A stretch of 64,000 nucleotides of DNA, from the NCBI GenBank assembly GCA_030627905.1, contig DAOVRZ010000004.1, forward strand, positions 1 through 64,000. Direction: 5' to 3'. The DNA comes from JAGMES01 sp023128035. GTDB taxonomy: Bacteria > Bacillota > Halanaerobiia > DY22613. The first letter of the stretch is position 1, and each line of letters opens with the position of its first letter. This document shows, piece after piece, positions 44,470 through 52,354 of this stretch. The notes under the pieces were generated by a model. That model worked only from the letters and a program-made list of their open reading frames with translations, made no database searches and was not told where the DNA came from. The position numbers and the translations under genes are program-made.

Positions 44470-45963
44470 ATGGCAAAGTTAAAGAAACGTCGAAAGTCAT
44501 ATTCTAGATCGCCGCTTTTGTCTTATAAACCGGGAGAATCTCCATGTCTTGAAATTACAGATTCATCTATTTTGAGGATATCATCTGAATTTTTTCTTAA
44601 AGGAGATCGACCTCGTGATTATTGGTCTCAAGCAGGACGTTTAGGAAAACAATTTATTACACAAAACCGTGGAATATTAAATGACTTTGGGATATCTGCT
44701 TCAATCGATTATGACGGAAATTCAGTTGATTTAGTTTTAAAATCTAGTAATTATGTAGGCGCACTTCCTCTCCTTTCGCCAACATCAGGACAACCTGACT
44801 ATGGTTTGATAATAAAACCGAGGTTTGAGTGGTTAGGTATTGGACCTATGCTTGCTCAGATGGGGTGGAGAATAATCCCCAATCCGATAAAAGAATTACC
44901 TTTGCTTCCGCGTTCAGATAGAAAGATTCCATCTTGGGTATTATCAATGATTATACTTGCAAGAATTCAGAGACTGTTAGATCATTTAGAAAGAAGATTT
45001 GAATACAGTGAATCTGATTTATCTGCCCCACGTGGGAGTGTTAACTGGACAAGTTATGTGACTTCACGGATGTCAACAGCTCAATTTTTAAAGGTACCTT
45101 GTCGATACCCTGATTTACGTGATGATCAAGAACTAAAATCTGCAATTCATTTTACATTACTTAAGCAATTGTCAAGCTTAGAAAGTCAACGGAATTCTGG
45201 AGTATTTGTATTACAACTTATTTCGTTATGTCATTCTTTATTAGAACAGGTTAGAAGTGTAGTACCAAAAAGGCCTTCTCCTATGCTTATGCAATCATGG
45301 TCTCATGGGCCATTTAAGCGAGAGATTTTTCATAATGGTTTGCAAGCTATGGAATGGACAATTGAAGATCGTGGTCTTGCTGGCCTTGGAGATTTACAGG
45401 GGTTGCCGTGGATTATGTCAATGGAAGAATTTTTTGAAGCGTGGCTTGAAACTATTACTGAAAGATTAGCAGTACAAATTGGAGGGAGAATTCGAACTGG
45501 TAGAAAAAGAGAAACTATTGCTCCAATTAGTTGGGAGCCGTCATATTTGGGCTCTCAAAAATATCTTTTACCTGATTTGGTTTTAGAAAGAGAAAATGAG
45601 ACAATTATTCTTGATGCAAAATATAAAGGGCATTGGGAAGAATTAAGCGTTAATCATTGGGATAAGTTGGATGATTACCTTAAAGAACGTCACAGGGAAG
45701 ATTTACTTCAGATATTAGCTTATTCAACTCTTTATTCCACTAAAAGAATAGTTAGTTGTCTTGTTTATCCTTGTTCACAGCAAACGTGGGAATCATTAAA
45801 AAGAAGAGATCGGCTTTATCATCGGGCTTCATTGAGTTCTGGAAGTAGAAGAGTAGATGTTATTTTAACTGCTGCTCCGATGGGAGTTAAGATTGAAGAA
45901 AGCTCTACAATAATTGGTGAGGATATTACTGGCTGGAGAAATTTCTTGAATATAAGCAAATAA
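44470..45963 (+). CDS. mcrC: McrC-type nuclease subunit
   Basis: 497 aa, starting one base after the mcrB stop. A PD-(D/E)xK site is visible near residues 368-385: 'LPDLVLE' and 'IILDAKYKGHW' (DAK plays the E/DxK role). The first 350 residues match the N-terminal McrC region only in general shape. With McrB it cleaves modified DNA after GTP-driven translocation. Two hairpin terminators follow. No DNA methyltransferase belongs to the pair, as expected for a modification-dependent system. Confidence 0.85.
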   Translation: MAKLKKRRKSYSRSPLLSYKPGESPCLEITDSSILRISSEFFLKGDRPRDYWSQAGRLGKQFITQNRGILNDFGISASIDYDGNSVDLVLKSSNYVGALPLLSPTSGQPDYGLIIKPRFEWLGIGPMLAQMGWRIIPNPIKELPLLPRSDRKIPSWVLSMIILARIQRLLDHLERRFEYSESDLSAPRGSVNWTSYVTSRMSTAQFLKVPCRYPDLRDDQELKSAIHFTLLKQLSSLESQRNSGVFVLQLISLCHSLLEQVRSVVPKRPSPMLMQSWSHGPFKREIFHNGLQAMEWTIEDRGLAGLGDLQGLPWIMSMEEFFEAWLETITERLAVQIGGRIRTGRKRETIAPISWEPSYLGSQKYLLPDLVLERENETIILDAKYKGHWEELSVNHWDKLDDYLKERHREDLLQILAYSTLYSTKRIVSCLVYPCSQQTWESLKRRDRLYHRASLSSGSRRVDVILTAAPMGVKIEESSTIIGEDITGWRNFLNISK

Positions 45964-45986
45964 ATTTTAAGTATTATTAGAAAAAG

Positions 45987-46017
45987 GGTTGAAGTCATTT
46001 GGGCTTCAACCTTTTTG
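45987..46017 (+). terminator. Terminator after mcrC
   Basis: GGTTGAAG / CTTCAACC stem with a 9-nt loop, then TTTTTG. Confidence 0.85.
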
Positions 46018-46060
46018 TATATTAAATTCGATGTAATAACTTTGTCATTACATGAAACTA

Positions 46061-46090
46061 GGATGAGCTTATTCGAGCTCATCTTTTTTG
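46061..46090 (+). terminator. Second terminator after mcrC
   Basis: GATGAGCT (46062-46069) pairs with AGCTCATC (46076-46083), then TTTTTTG. A further stem, ATGTAAT / ATTACAT, lies at 46031-46053. Confidence 0.85.
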
Positions 46091-46118
46091 CAGGAAAAAT
46101 AATTCTTTACGAGAATAT
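46090..46118 (+). promoter_or_regulatory. Sigma-H-like promoter candidate of the GNAT gene
   Basis: GCAGGAAAA (AGGA 46092-46095), 11-nt spacer, CGAGAATAT (GAAT 46113-46116), directly after the terminator T-run. Confidence 0.45.
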
Positions 46119-46188
46119 ATTGATGAAAGATCATCGAAAATAAGAAATATTAACTATAAATTTTCATTAAACAAAAGGAGTGATTTAT

Positions 46189-46743
46189 ATGTTCAAACAC
46201 CAAATCAACACCACTACCAACCTACGTCTACTCCAATTCAACCACGCCGAAGAGCTCTTTACCCTAACCGACTCATGTCGCCCATATCTCAGAGAATGGC
46301 TCCCTTGGGTAGATGGCACCAAAACTGTTGCCGACACAAAAGCATTTATCGAAAGCACCCTTAAACAATTCGCATCAAACAACGGTTTCCAAGCTGGAAT
46401 CTGGTATCAAGATAAACTAGCAGGAGTTATTGGATACCATGCATTTAATTCAGCTCTTAAATCTACCAGTATTGGATATTGGCTTAGTAAAGATTTTCAA
46501 GGAAAAGGAATTATGACAACGGCATGTGAAGCTATGGTGGATTATGCATTTTTAGAGTTAAATTTTAACAGAGTAGAAATAAGATGTGCTGAACAAAATT
46601 ATAAAAGTAGAGCAATTCCTGAAAGATTAGGCTTTGTTCAAGAAGGAATCATTAGAGAAGCAGAGTTTCTTTGCGGTCACTATGTAGATCATGTTGTATA
46701 TGGAATGCTGGCAAAGGATTGGCAAAAAAGAAAAGGTGAGTAA
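46189..46743 (+). CDS. GNAT acetyltransferase, RimL/RimJ-like
   Basis: 184 aa from ATG 46189 (AAAGGAG upstream). GNAT features: 'GVIGYHAFN', acetyl-CoA loop 'DFQGKGIMTTA' (Q/RxxGxG/A) and 'YKSRAIPERLGF' (N/YxxSxxixexlGF). Resembles enzymes acetylating the N-terminus of ribosomal proteins, or small amines. Odd: codons in the first ~200 bp end in C and A strikingly often (ACC, AAC, CTC, GCC), while the rest uses A/T-ending codons like its neighbours, so the gene is a mosaic. A Nudix gene follows two bases after its stop. Confidence 0.88.
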   Translation: MFKHQINTTTNLRLLQFNHAEELFTLTDSCRPYLREWLPWVDGTKTVADTKAFIESTLKQFASNNGFQAGIWYQDKLAGVIGYHAFNSALKSTSIGYWLSKDFQGKGIMTTACEAMVDYAFLELNFNRVEIRCAEQNYKSRAIPERLGFVQEGIIREAEFLCGHYVDHVVYGMLAKDWQKRKGE

Positions 46744-46744
46744 A

Positions 46745-47365
46745 ATGAATATCAACGATATAACCAACAAAATAAAAAACCGCGAAGCTATGCCAATAGA
46801 TATCAAGGCTAAATATTCAGTCTTATTACCTTTGATTAACGTGGATGGAGAGTTGCATATATTATTTGAAGTCAGATCAAATGATTTGGATACTCAACCA
46901 GGTGAGATATCGTTTCCGGGTGGTAAAGTTGAATCAGGAGAAACTTTTCAAGATGCTGCTGTTCGAGAAACTTCAGAAGAATTAAATATACCTATTGAAC
47001 AGATTGAAATTATTAATGAATTAGATTATATGGTATCACCTTTTAACTTAATTATTCACTGTTATGCAGGTCTGCTAAATGTGGAGGATTGGAAAAAGAT
47101 CAAGTTTAATCAGAATGAAGTGGCTGAAATTTTTACTGTTCCACTTAAGTTTTTTATCGATAATCAGCCATCGGCATACCCTTCTTATATAACTGTACAG
47201 TTAGAAGAGGATTTTCCTTATCATTTAATCCCTAATGGTAAAGATTATGATTGGCGTCGTGGAAGATACCCGGTTTATTTTTATCATTATAAAGATTATA
47301 CTATTTGGGGCATTACCGCAAAGTTAATGAAAAATTTTATCGATATTTTGAATAATGATAGATAA
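46745..47365 (+). CDS. Nudix hydrolase (CoA pyrophosphatase-like)
   Basis: About 206 aa from ATG 46745, directly after the GNAT stop. The Nudix box spans 'GGKVESGETFQDAA' and 'VRETSEELNI' (Gx5Ex7REUxEExGU with Asn for the final Gly), and 'QPGEISFPGG' just before is the extra motif (SFPGG) of the NUDT7/CoA diphosphatase group. Probably removes 3',5'-ADP from CoA or related nucleotide derivatives, as housekeeping. It ends at a clear terminator. Linked to the acetyl-CoA-using GNAT gene by position only. Confidence 0.87.
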   Translation: MNINDITNKIKNREAMPIDIKAKYSVLLPLINVDGELHILFEVRSNDLDTQPGEISFPGGKVESGETFQDAAVRETSEELNIPIEQIEIINELDYMVSPFNLIIHCYAGLLNVEDWKKIKFNQNEVAEIFTVPLKFFIDNQPSAYPSYITVQLEEDFPYHLIPNGKDYDWRRGRYPVYFYHYKDYTIWGITAKLMKNFIDILNNDR

Positions 47366-47396
47366 AAAAGTCTCCTGATTGGAGACTTTTTCTTTT
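47366..47396 (+). terminator. Terminator after the Nudix gene
   Basis: AAGTCTCC TGATT GGAGACTT then TTTTCTTTT. Confidence 0.88.
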
Positions 47397-47501
47397 ATAA
47401 AAAGGATTTTATTAATTAATAGTCAATATATTGCCATAAACTAAATAATGTTTAGGGTAATCGCTATGAGGAGGTTAGGGTTAAAACTTTTTGTTATTTT
47501 G

Positions 47502-47538
47502 GCTATGAGATTAAATATAATCTCATAGCTTTCTTTAT
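47502..47538 (+). terminator. Orphan hairpin with T-rich tail
   Basis: A perfect 12-bp stem GCTATGAGATTA / TAATCTCATAGC with a 4-nt loop, followed by TTTCTTTATTT. No gene ends just upstream: 47397-47501 holds only a 20-codon frame at 47464 with no support. It may end a short untranslated RNA. The rest of 47540-47751 holds a promoter candidate only. Confidence 0.5.
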
Positions 47539-47613
47539 TTATCACAAAAATTAATAATATCATCTAAAAATTTATATTCAAAAATAAATTTTAACTTAAT
47601 TAAACAAAACAAA

Positions 47614-47642
47614 GCAGGAAAAAAGAACTATATCTAGAATTA
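47614..47642 (+). promoter_or_regulatory. Sigma-H-like promoter candidate of the lipoprotein gene
   Basis: GCAGGAAAA (AGGA 47616-47619), 11-nt spacer, CTAGAATTA (GAAT 47637-47640), 110 nt before the ATG. Confidence 0.4.
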
Positions 47643-47751
47643 AATTAAACAAGGAATAAGTTGGTAATGATAATTTTTTCTCCTAAGAAAAGACAATAAT
47701 TTGCTGTTTTAATCAATTAAAATAAATTCAAGTAAATGGAAGGAGGAAATT

Positions 47752-49872
47752 ATGAAGAAAAAATTGTATGTGGTAGTGTTGTTATTAATTGTAATGGCTT
47801 TGACAGGGTGTGTTGATCAGCTTCAGAATTTTTTGCCTATGTACACGCTAACAGTGGAAATTGAGGGGCAGGGAAGTGTTCTTCCTCAAAGTGGTAAGCA
47901 TCTTCCCGGAGAAAAGGTAGAATTAGAGGTTGAAGCAGAAAATGGATGGCGGTTTAAAGACTGGGGTGGGCTAAATGGCTCAGAGGTAGTGAATAACAAT
48001 ATCATCATGAATGATAATAAATCAATTACTGCAGTATTTATACAAGATACGAATGGAGGAGGAGAGGTAACAGAAAATGAAGTGTATGTTAAACTTCATT
48101 TACCGGAACCTGTTCCAGGTAAAAACTTTGAGTTTTATGTGGATTATGATATTGACCCAGGCAATGGATATGAGGCCATGTATAAGGGCGTTTCTGGTAC
48201 TGGGCCAGTAATTGAACAATCACTTCAAGTACAACCTGGTAACTATTATATTTATGCAGCGGTAGATGCGAATGGTACAGGTTTTCATGAAAATGGGCCA
48301 GATAAGGGTGACTTTGTAGGTATCTATGGTGGTTCTTTCGATAATTGGCCTGAATCCCCAAATGCATATGTTCCTGATAATGGATCTGCAGATTTTGATC
48401 TGTATATGCAAGTTATGGAAGAGGATTGGAAAGAAGAAAATGTAATTGTAAGACTTAATTTACCGTATCAAGTAGACCATAAAAAATTCGTGGTTTTTGC
48501 TGATAATGATATGGATCCTGATAATGGTTATGTATCAGAATATTGGGGAGAAACATATTGGTCAGATGTAATAGAAGCCCAAATGTTTGTTCCAGAAGGT
48601 AACTATTTCATTTATGCAGCAATAGATGCAAATGGATCAGGTTTTAATGAAGAGGGTCCAGATGTAGGTGACTTTTTAGGAGTCTATGGTGGTTCTATGG
48701 ATTATATGCCAGAATATCCAAACGCATATGTTCCTCATGATAGGATGGAAGATTTTAATATTGATATGTTTATTATGGAAGAGGATTGGAAAGAGGATAA
48801 TGTAAAAGTAACATTAGAATTACCATATCCAGTACTTGATAAAGAATATGTGATTGCGATAGATGATGATGCTAACCCCGAAAATGGAGTCTTGTGGGAT
48901 TACTGGGGTATCTGTGATGGGTCAGATATTATCGAGAGAACAATCTCTTTACCGCATGGTGATTACAATATTTATGCAGCTGTAAATTTGAATGATTCAA
49001 ATTTTGATGGTGGTCCACTAGCTGGTGATCTGGTAGGTGTATTTGGAGGAAGTATTGATCAGTGGCCAGCATATCAAAATGCGCATGTTCCAGAAGAAGG
49101 ATTCGTAGATTTCGGTGTTAAATTACAGGTTTTAGAAGAAGATTGGACAGAAGAGGATAATGTGATTGTAAGGCTGGAGCTACCTTATCCAGTAGAACAT
49201 AAGGAATATGTTATCATCGCTGATGATGATCTTGATCCTGAAAATGGGGTCATTGCAGAATACTTAGGCGAATGTGATTGGACTCAAGTTATTGAAGCTA
49301 CTATGTATCTTCCAGCAGGTCAATACTTTATCTATGCAGCAGTAGATGCTAATGGTAATGGATTAGAGGAGATTGGCCCTGATATCGGTGATTTTGTTGG
49401 AATATATGGCGATCCAAATGATGAGTGGGTAGATTATCCAAATGCTTATGTTCCAGAAGAGGGAATGGTTCAGTTTGATATTGATTTGGTTATTGTTGAA
49501 GAATGGGAAGAAGAAAACGTAATCGTAAAACTTAATTTGCCATATGCAGTAGAAGGCAAAGAATATGTGATTTCGATTGATAATGATAATGATCCAGACA
49601 ACGGTGTTTTGTATGATTACTGGGGGATGACTGAAGGTACAGATTATATCGAGGAATATATTTATCTGCCATCAGGTGAGTACTGTATTTATGCGGCAGT
49701 GAATATGAATGATTCGGATTTCGAGACTGGCCCGCTTGCAGGTGATCTTGTGGGTATTTTTGGTGGAAGTAGCGACGAATGGCCTGATTATCCAAATGCA
49801 TATGTGCCAGAAGAAGGAATGGTTGGTTTTGGTATAGAAATGCATGTTATAGAATATGATTGGGAAATGTAA
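47752..49872 (+). CDS. Repeat-containing lipoprotein
   Basis: 706 aa. Lipobox 'MALTGC' gives a lipidated Cys near residue 20. Residues 33-98 are a divergent InlB/Big-type beta repeat ('LTVEIEGQGSVLPQSG', 'WRFKDWGG', 'NKSITAVF'). Then come five tandem repeats of about 117-120 aa, each with a Leu-Pro entry, an acidic loop of the type DxDxDPxNG (Ca-binding-like), 'YIYAAVDANG', 'GDFVGIYGG' and 'YPNAYVPEEG'. Repeats 1, 2 and 4 have 'DANGxG' while 3 and 5 have 'xMNDSxF', so two sub-types. AAGGAGG precedes the ATG. Likely cell-surface, perhaps Ca-stabilised; partner unknown. A terminator follows at 49896. Confidence 0.85.
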   Translation: MKKKLYVVVLLLIVMALTGCVDQLQNFLPMYTLTVEIEGQGSVLPQSGKHLPGEKVELEVEAENGWRFKDWGGLNGSEVVNNNIIMNDNKSITAVFIQDTNGGGEVTENEVYVKLHLPEPVPGKNFEFYVDYDIDPGNGYEAMYKGVSGTGPVIEQSLQVQPGNYYIYAAVDANGTGFHENGPDKGDFVGIYGGSFDNWPESPNAYVPDNGSADFDLYMQVMEEDWKEENVIVRLNLPYQVDHKKFVVFADNDMDPDNGYVSEYWGETYWSDVIEAQMFVPEGNYFIYAAIDANGSGFNEEGPDVGDFLGVYGGSMDYMPEYPNAYVPHDRMEDFNIDMFIMEEDWKEDNVKVTLELPYPVLDKEYVIAIDDDANPENGVLWDYWGICDGSDIIERTISLPHGDYNIYAAVNLNDSNFDGGPLAGDLVGVFGGSIDQWPAYQNAHVPEEGFVDFGVKLQVLEEDWTEEDNVIVRLELPYPVEHKEYVIIADDDLDPENGVIAEYLGECDWTQVIEATMYLPAGQYFIYAAVDANGNGLEEIGPDIGDFVGIYGDPNDEWVDYPNAYVPEEGMVQFDIDLVIVEEWEEENVIVKLNLPYAVEGKEYVISIDNDNDPDNGVLYDYWGMTEGTDYIEEYIYLPSGEYCIYAAVNMNDSDFETGPLAGDLVGIFGGSSDEWPDYPNAYVPEEGMVGFGIEMHVIEYDWEM
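48073..49860 (+). repeat. Five tandem ~355-bp coding repeats
   Basis: Repeat starts are near 48073, 48433, 48796, 49156 and 49510. They are divergent at nucleotide level but share the same protein plan; order by sub-type is a-a-b-a-b. Confidence 0.8.
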
Positions 49873-49895
49873 AGACGTTTAAATACTGAGATTTA

Positions 49896-49923
49896 AAAAA
49901 GCTCCCTTTGGGGAGTTTTTTTC
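49896..49923 (+). terminator. Terminator of the lipoprotein gene
   Basis: GCTCCC TTTG GGGAG followed by seven Ts. Confidence 0.85.
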
Positions 49924-50023
49924 TTGGAAAAATTATAATTATGTGATATATGTCAATGTTAGATTAGGAAAAATCGAGTATAGTATAAATAGGAACTAAA
50001 TATGAGATAGGGGGAATTTACTG

Positions 50024-50341
50024 ATGAAAGTGATTCGTTTAAATGATATGGAGAAAGTAGTTACATCAAAAGCCGTTCAGGTAAGACATGTGATTAATCA
50101 GCCTGAAGTAGCTGTAGTCAATGTAGTTTTACAGCCCGGGGAAGTATTACCATTGCACAGTACTCCAGTTGATGTATTCTTCTATGTTCACAGCGGACAT
50201 GGAGCGATCATCATAGATGAAGAACGAGAGATAGTTAAGCAAGGCGAGATTGTGTTGAGTCCAAAAGATATTCCACATGGGTTGATTGCATCTGAAGATA
50301 GTGAATTTAGCGTGTTAGTTGTTAAAACACCAAAACCATAG
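50024..50341 (+). CDS. Small cupin protein
   Basis: 105 aa single cupin domain: 'PGEVLPLHSTPVDVFFYV' and 'GHGAIIID', then 'PKDIPHGLIAS'. Metal ligands are partly lost: motif 1 has only the first His (HST instead of HxH) while the motif 2 His is kept. This kind of short cupin can bind small ligands or act as isomerase-like; no specific function can be assigned. AGGGGGAA precedes the ATG. It stands alone between terminators (49896, 50353). Confidence 0.78.
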   Translation: MKVIRLNDMEKVVTSKAVQVRHVINQPEVAVVNVVLQPGEVLPLHSTPVDVFFYVHSGHGAIIIDEEREIVKQGEIVLSPKDIPHGLIASEDSEFSVLVVKTPKP

Positions 50342-50352
50342 AATTAATAATT

Positions 50353-50387
50353 AAGAGTGGGTAAAATGCCTGCTCTTTTATTTTTTT
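50353..50387 (+). terminator. Terminator of the cupin gene
   Basis: AAGAG..GG TAAAATG CC..CTCTT with a T-rich tail. Confidence 0.65.
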
Positions 50388-50399
50388 ATTTAAAAACTC

Positions 50400-50429
50400 T
50401 TGACAAAAGATAGGAGAGAGGGATATAAT
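50400..50429 (+). promoter_or_regulatory. Sigma-A promoter of the GntR-ABC operon
   Basis: TTGACA (50400-50405), 18-nt spacer, TATAAT (50424-50429). Confidence 0.8.
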
Positions 50430-50445
50430 GATAGTATACTAGTAG

Positions 50446-50459
50446 TATAGTGCACTATA
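50446..50459. promoter_or_regulatory. Palindromic operator for the GntR regulator
   Basis: TATAGTGCACTATA is a perfect 14-bp palindrome just downstream of the expected transcription start, 26 bp before the GntR ATG. The position suits roadblock-type autorepression by the YtrA-like regulator encoded next. Confidence 0.55.
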
Positions 50460-50485
50460 ATTATCATACTGAAGGGGGGAGTTGG

Positions 50486-50872
50486 ATGCAAGTTAATTTT
50501 GATATTTCAAAACCTATTTATCAGCAGGTTATTGTCGAGATACAACGTTCCTTAGTGCGTGGGGAATTAGAACCTGGTAGTAAGTTACCATCACAACGGG
50601 ATTTGGCTAAAGAGTTGAAGGTGAATCATAATACTATTCAAAGGGCATATCGCGAGATGGAAGGAGATGGTCTAGTGGAAACAGTACGTGGGATGGGTAC
50701 ATTTATCACAAAAAATTCTGAGATTGTTGATCAGATTAGAGTTAAGATGGCTGAAGAGAGTATCGCTTACTTTATTAATGAAATGCGTTCTTTAGGAATG
50801 GATGGAGAGCAGATTATAAAATCGGTAATGGAACGGGTGCAGAATCAATACCAAAGAGGTGAAACGGTATGA
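50486..50872 (+). CDS. GntR-family regulator, YtrA type
   Basis: 128 aa from ATG 50486 (GAAGGGGGGAG upstream). The N-terminal winged helix shows 'PIYQQVIVEIQR', 'PGSKLPSQRDLAKEL', 'NTIQRAYREMEGDGLVE' and 'GMGTFI'. The short C-terminus (~45 aa) defines the YtrA subfamily, which lacks a large ligand domain and usually represses its own ABC operon, often in response to cell-envelope stress. It overlaps the downstream ATPase gene by 4 bp. Confidence 0.92.
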   Translation: MQVNFDISKPIYQQVIVEIQRSLVRGELEPGSKLPSQRDLAKELKVNHNTIQRAYREMEGDGLVETVRGMGTFITKNSEIVDQIRVKMAEESIAYFINEMRSLGMDGEQIIKSVMERVQNQYQRGETV

Positions 50873-51570
50873 GTGAAGCGATTATCAGAATTGAAGGATT
50901 AGTCAAGGCATATCCAGGAGTTACGGCTCTTAAAAATTTGAATCTAGAGATCCCAAAAGGCTCTATTGTTGGATTATTAGGACCTAATGGTAGTGGTAAA
51001 TCCACTTTACTAAAATTGATTGCCGGTTTCTGTCAACCAACACGAGGAAAAGTAGAAGTATTTGGTCGCCCTGTAGATCGACAATCAAAAAAACATATAG
51101 CTTTTCTACCTGAGCTGAATCACTTCTATAAATGGATGACAGTTAAAGAAACTATTGATTTTTGGAGCCAATTTTATGAAAATTGGGACTCAGAAATTGC
51201 TGAAGATTTATTGGGGTTTATGAATTTACGTCCAGAGGCCAAAGTTAAGACTCTATCCAAAGGAATGAAAGCAAGATTAAAACTAATCGTTACTTTAGCC
51301 CGAAAAGCTTCTGTGGTTCTTTTAGATGAACCGTTTTCAGGTATTGATCCCCAGTCAAGAGGACGGATTATGGATGCGATTACATCAAAATATGATTTTG
51401 GAGAACAGACACTGATCATCTCAACACATGATGTATTAGAGGCTGAGCAAATGTTTGATAAAGTCATTTTATTAGAATTTGGTGATATAAAAATTTATGC
51501 AGATGCTGACGAATTGAGAGAAAAATATAATGATTCAATTCACGGTTTGTTAAAGGAGGTATTTGAATGA
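50869..51570 (+). CDS. ABC transporter ATPase (YtrB-like)
   Basis: 233 aa, ATGA overlap with gntR. Walker A 'GPNGSGKSTLL', signature 'LSKGMKARLKLI', Walker B 'VVLLDEPFSGIDP', H-loop 'STHD'. Cytoplasmic partner of the permease encoded next. Substrate unknown; lantibiotic immunity and envelope-stress exporters have this layout. Confidence 0.92.
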   Translation: MSEAIIRIEGLVKAYPGVTALKNLNLEIPKGSIVGLLGPNGSGKSTLLKLIAGFCQPTRGKVEVFGRPVDRQSKKHIAFLPELNHFYKWMTVKETIDFWSQFYENWDSEIAEDLLGFMNLRPEAKVKTLSKGMKARLKLIVTLARKASVVLLDEPFSGIDPQSRGRIMDAITSKYDFGEQTLIISTHDVLEAEQMFDKVILLEFGDIKIYADADELREKYNDSIHGLLKEVFE

Positions 51571-52331
51571 GAAAACAATTTTGGGCTTTATATAAAAAGG
51601 AGTTTAAAGAATCAGCAGGATTGATGGTTATCTATGGGGTTTTAACTTTAGGGTGGCTTTTCCTTCTAGCAGCCCAAAAGGGTCATTGGCGAATTGAATT
51701 GGTTTTTGGCTTATCTTTTATACCTTTGGGGTTATTGCCGTTTTATGCAATGTTAAAGGGTTTTATCTCCTATAGAAGTGAATGGAAAGATGATACCATT
51801 TATACGCTTAAGGCCCTACCGGTTCCAGGATGGTATTTTATGGCCAGTAAATTTTTGGCAACTATGACTCACTTTACAATATTAAGTTTTGTCTCACTCG
51901 GAGGAACTTATTTTATTGGGTTTAAGTATATCAATGCTTTACTAGCAACAATACCTTCATTAGGAGGAAAGAGTTGGTTATGGAATGACTTATTTTTGAT
52001 ATATATAATCTTTTGGTTGGCAAATGGGCTTAATTATTTGATCTGTCAATTTTCCTATCTATCAAGTCGGTTATTTAATAAGTTAACTGGTTTGATTACG
52101 GGAGTTACTTTTTTATTAAGCTATTGGTTATTGTTTAGAGTGGTTGGATTTATCAGTATTCTGTTTAAGTGGCTTCCTGATTTTACTTTGAAGGGATGGA
52201 GCCAATACAATGATGTATTTTATATAGAAATTATAAAAATAGAAACAGCACCCTGGATTGCGTTATCGATTCTTGTTCTAGGGTTGGCATGGGTTGGTTC
52301 ATGGATACTTGAAAATGTTCTGGAAGTATAG
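51567..52331 (+). CDS. ABC transporter permease
   Basis: 254 aa, about six hydrophobic segments, starting 4 bp inside the ATPase gene. No family-specific motif was recognised. It forms the membrane part of the GntR-linked exporter. Confidence 0.82.
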   Translation: MRKQFWALYKKEFKESAGLMVIYGVLTLGWLFLLAAQKGHWRIELVFGLSFIPLGLLPFYAMLKGFISYRSEWKDDTIYTLKALPVPGWYFMASKFLATMTHFTILSFVSLGGTYFIGFKYINALLATIPSLGGKSWLWNDLFLIYIIFWLANGLNYLICQFSYLSSRLFNKLTGLITGVTFLLSYWLLFRVVGFISILFKWLPDFTLKGWSQYNDVFYIEIIKIETAPWIALSILVLGLAWVGSWILENVLEV

Positions 52332-52354
52332 ATTAATAGAGAGGGGTGAAAAAA

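Noticed and set aside
47464..47526. 20-codon frame before the orphan hairpin
   Set aside because: Too short, no homology or clear ribosome-binding site, and its end is the hairpin stem.
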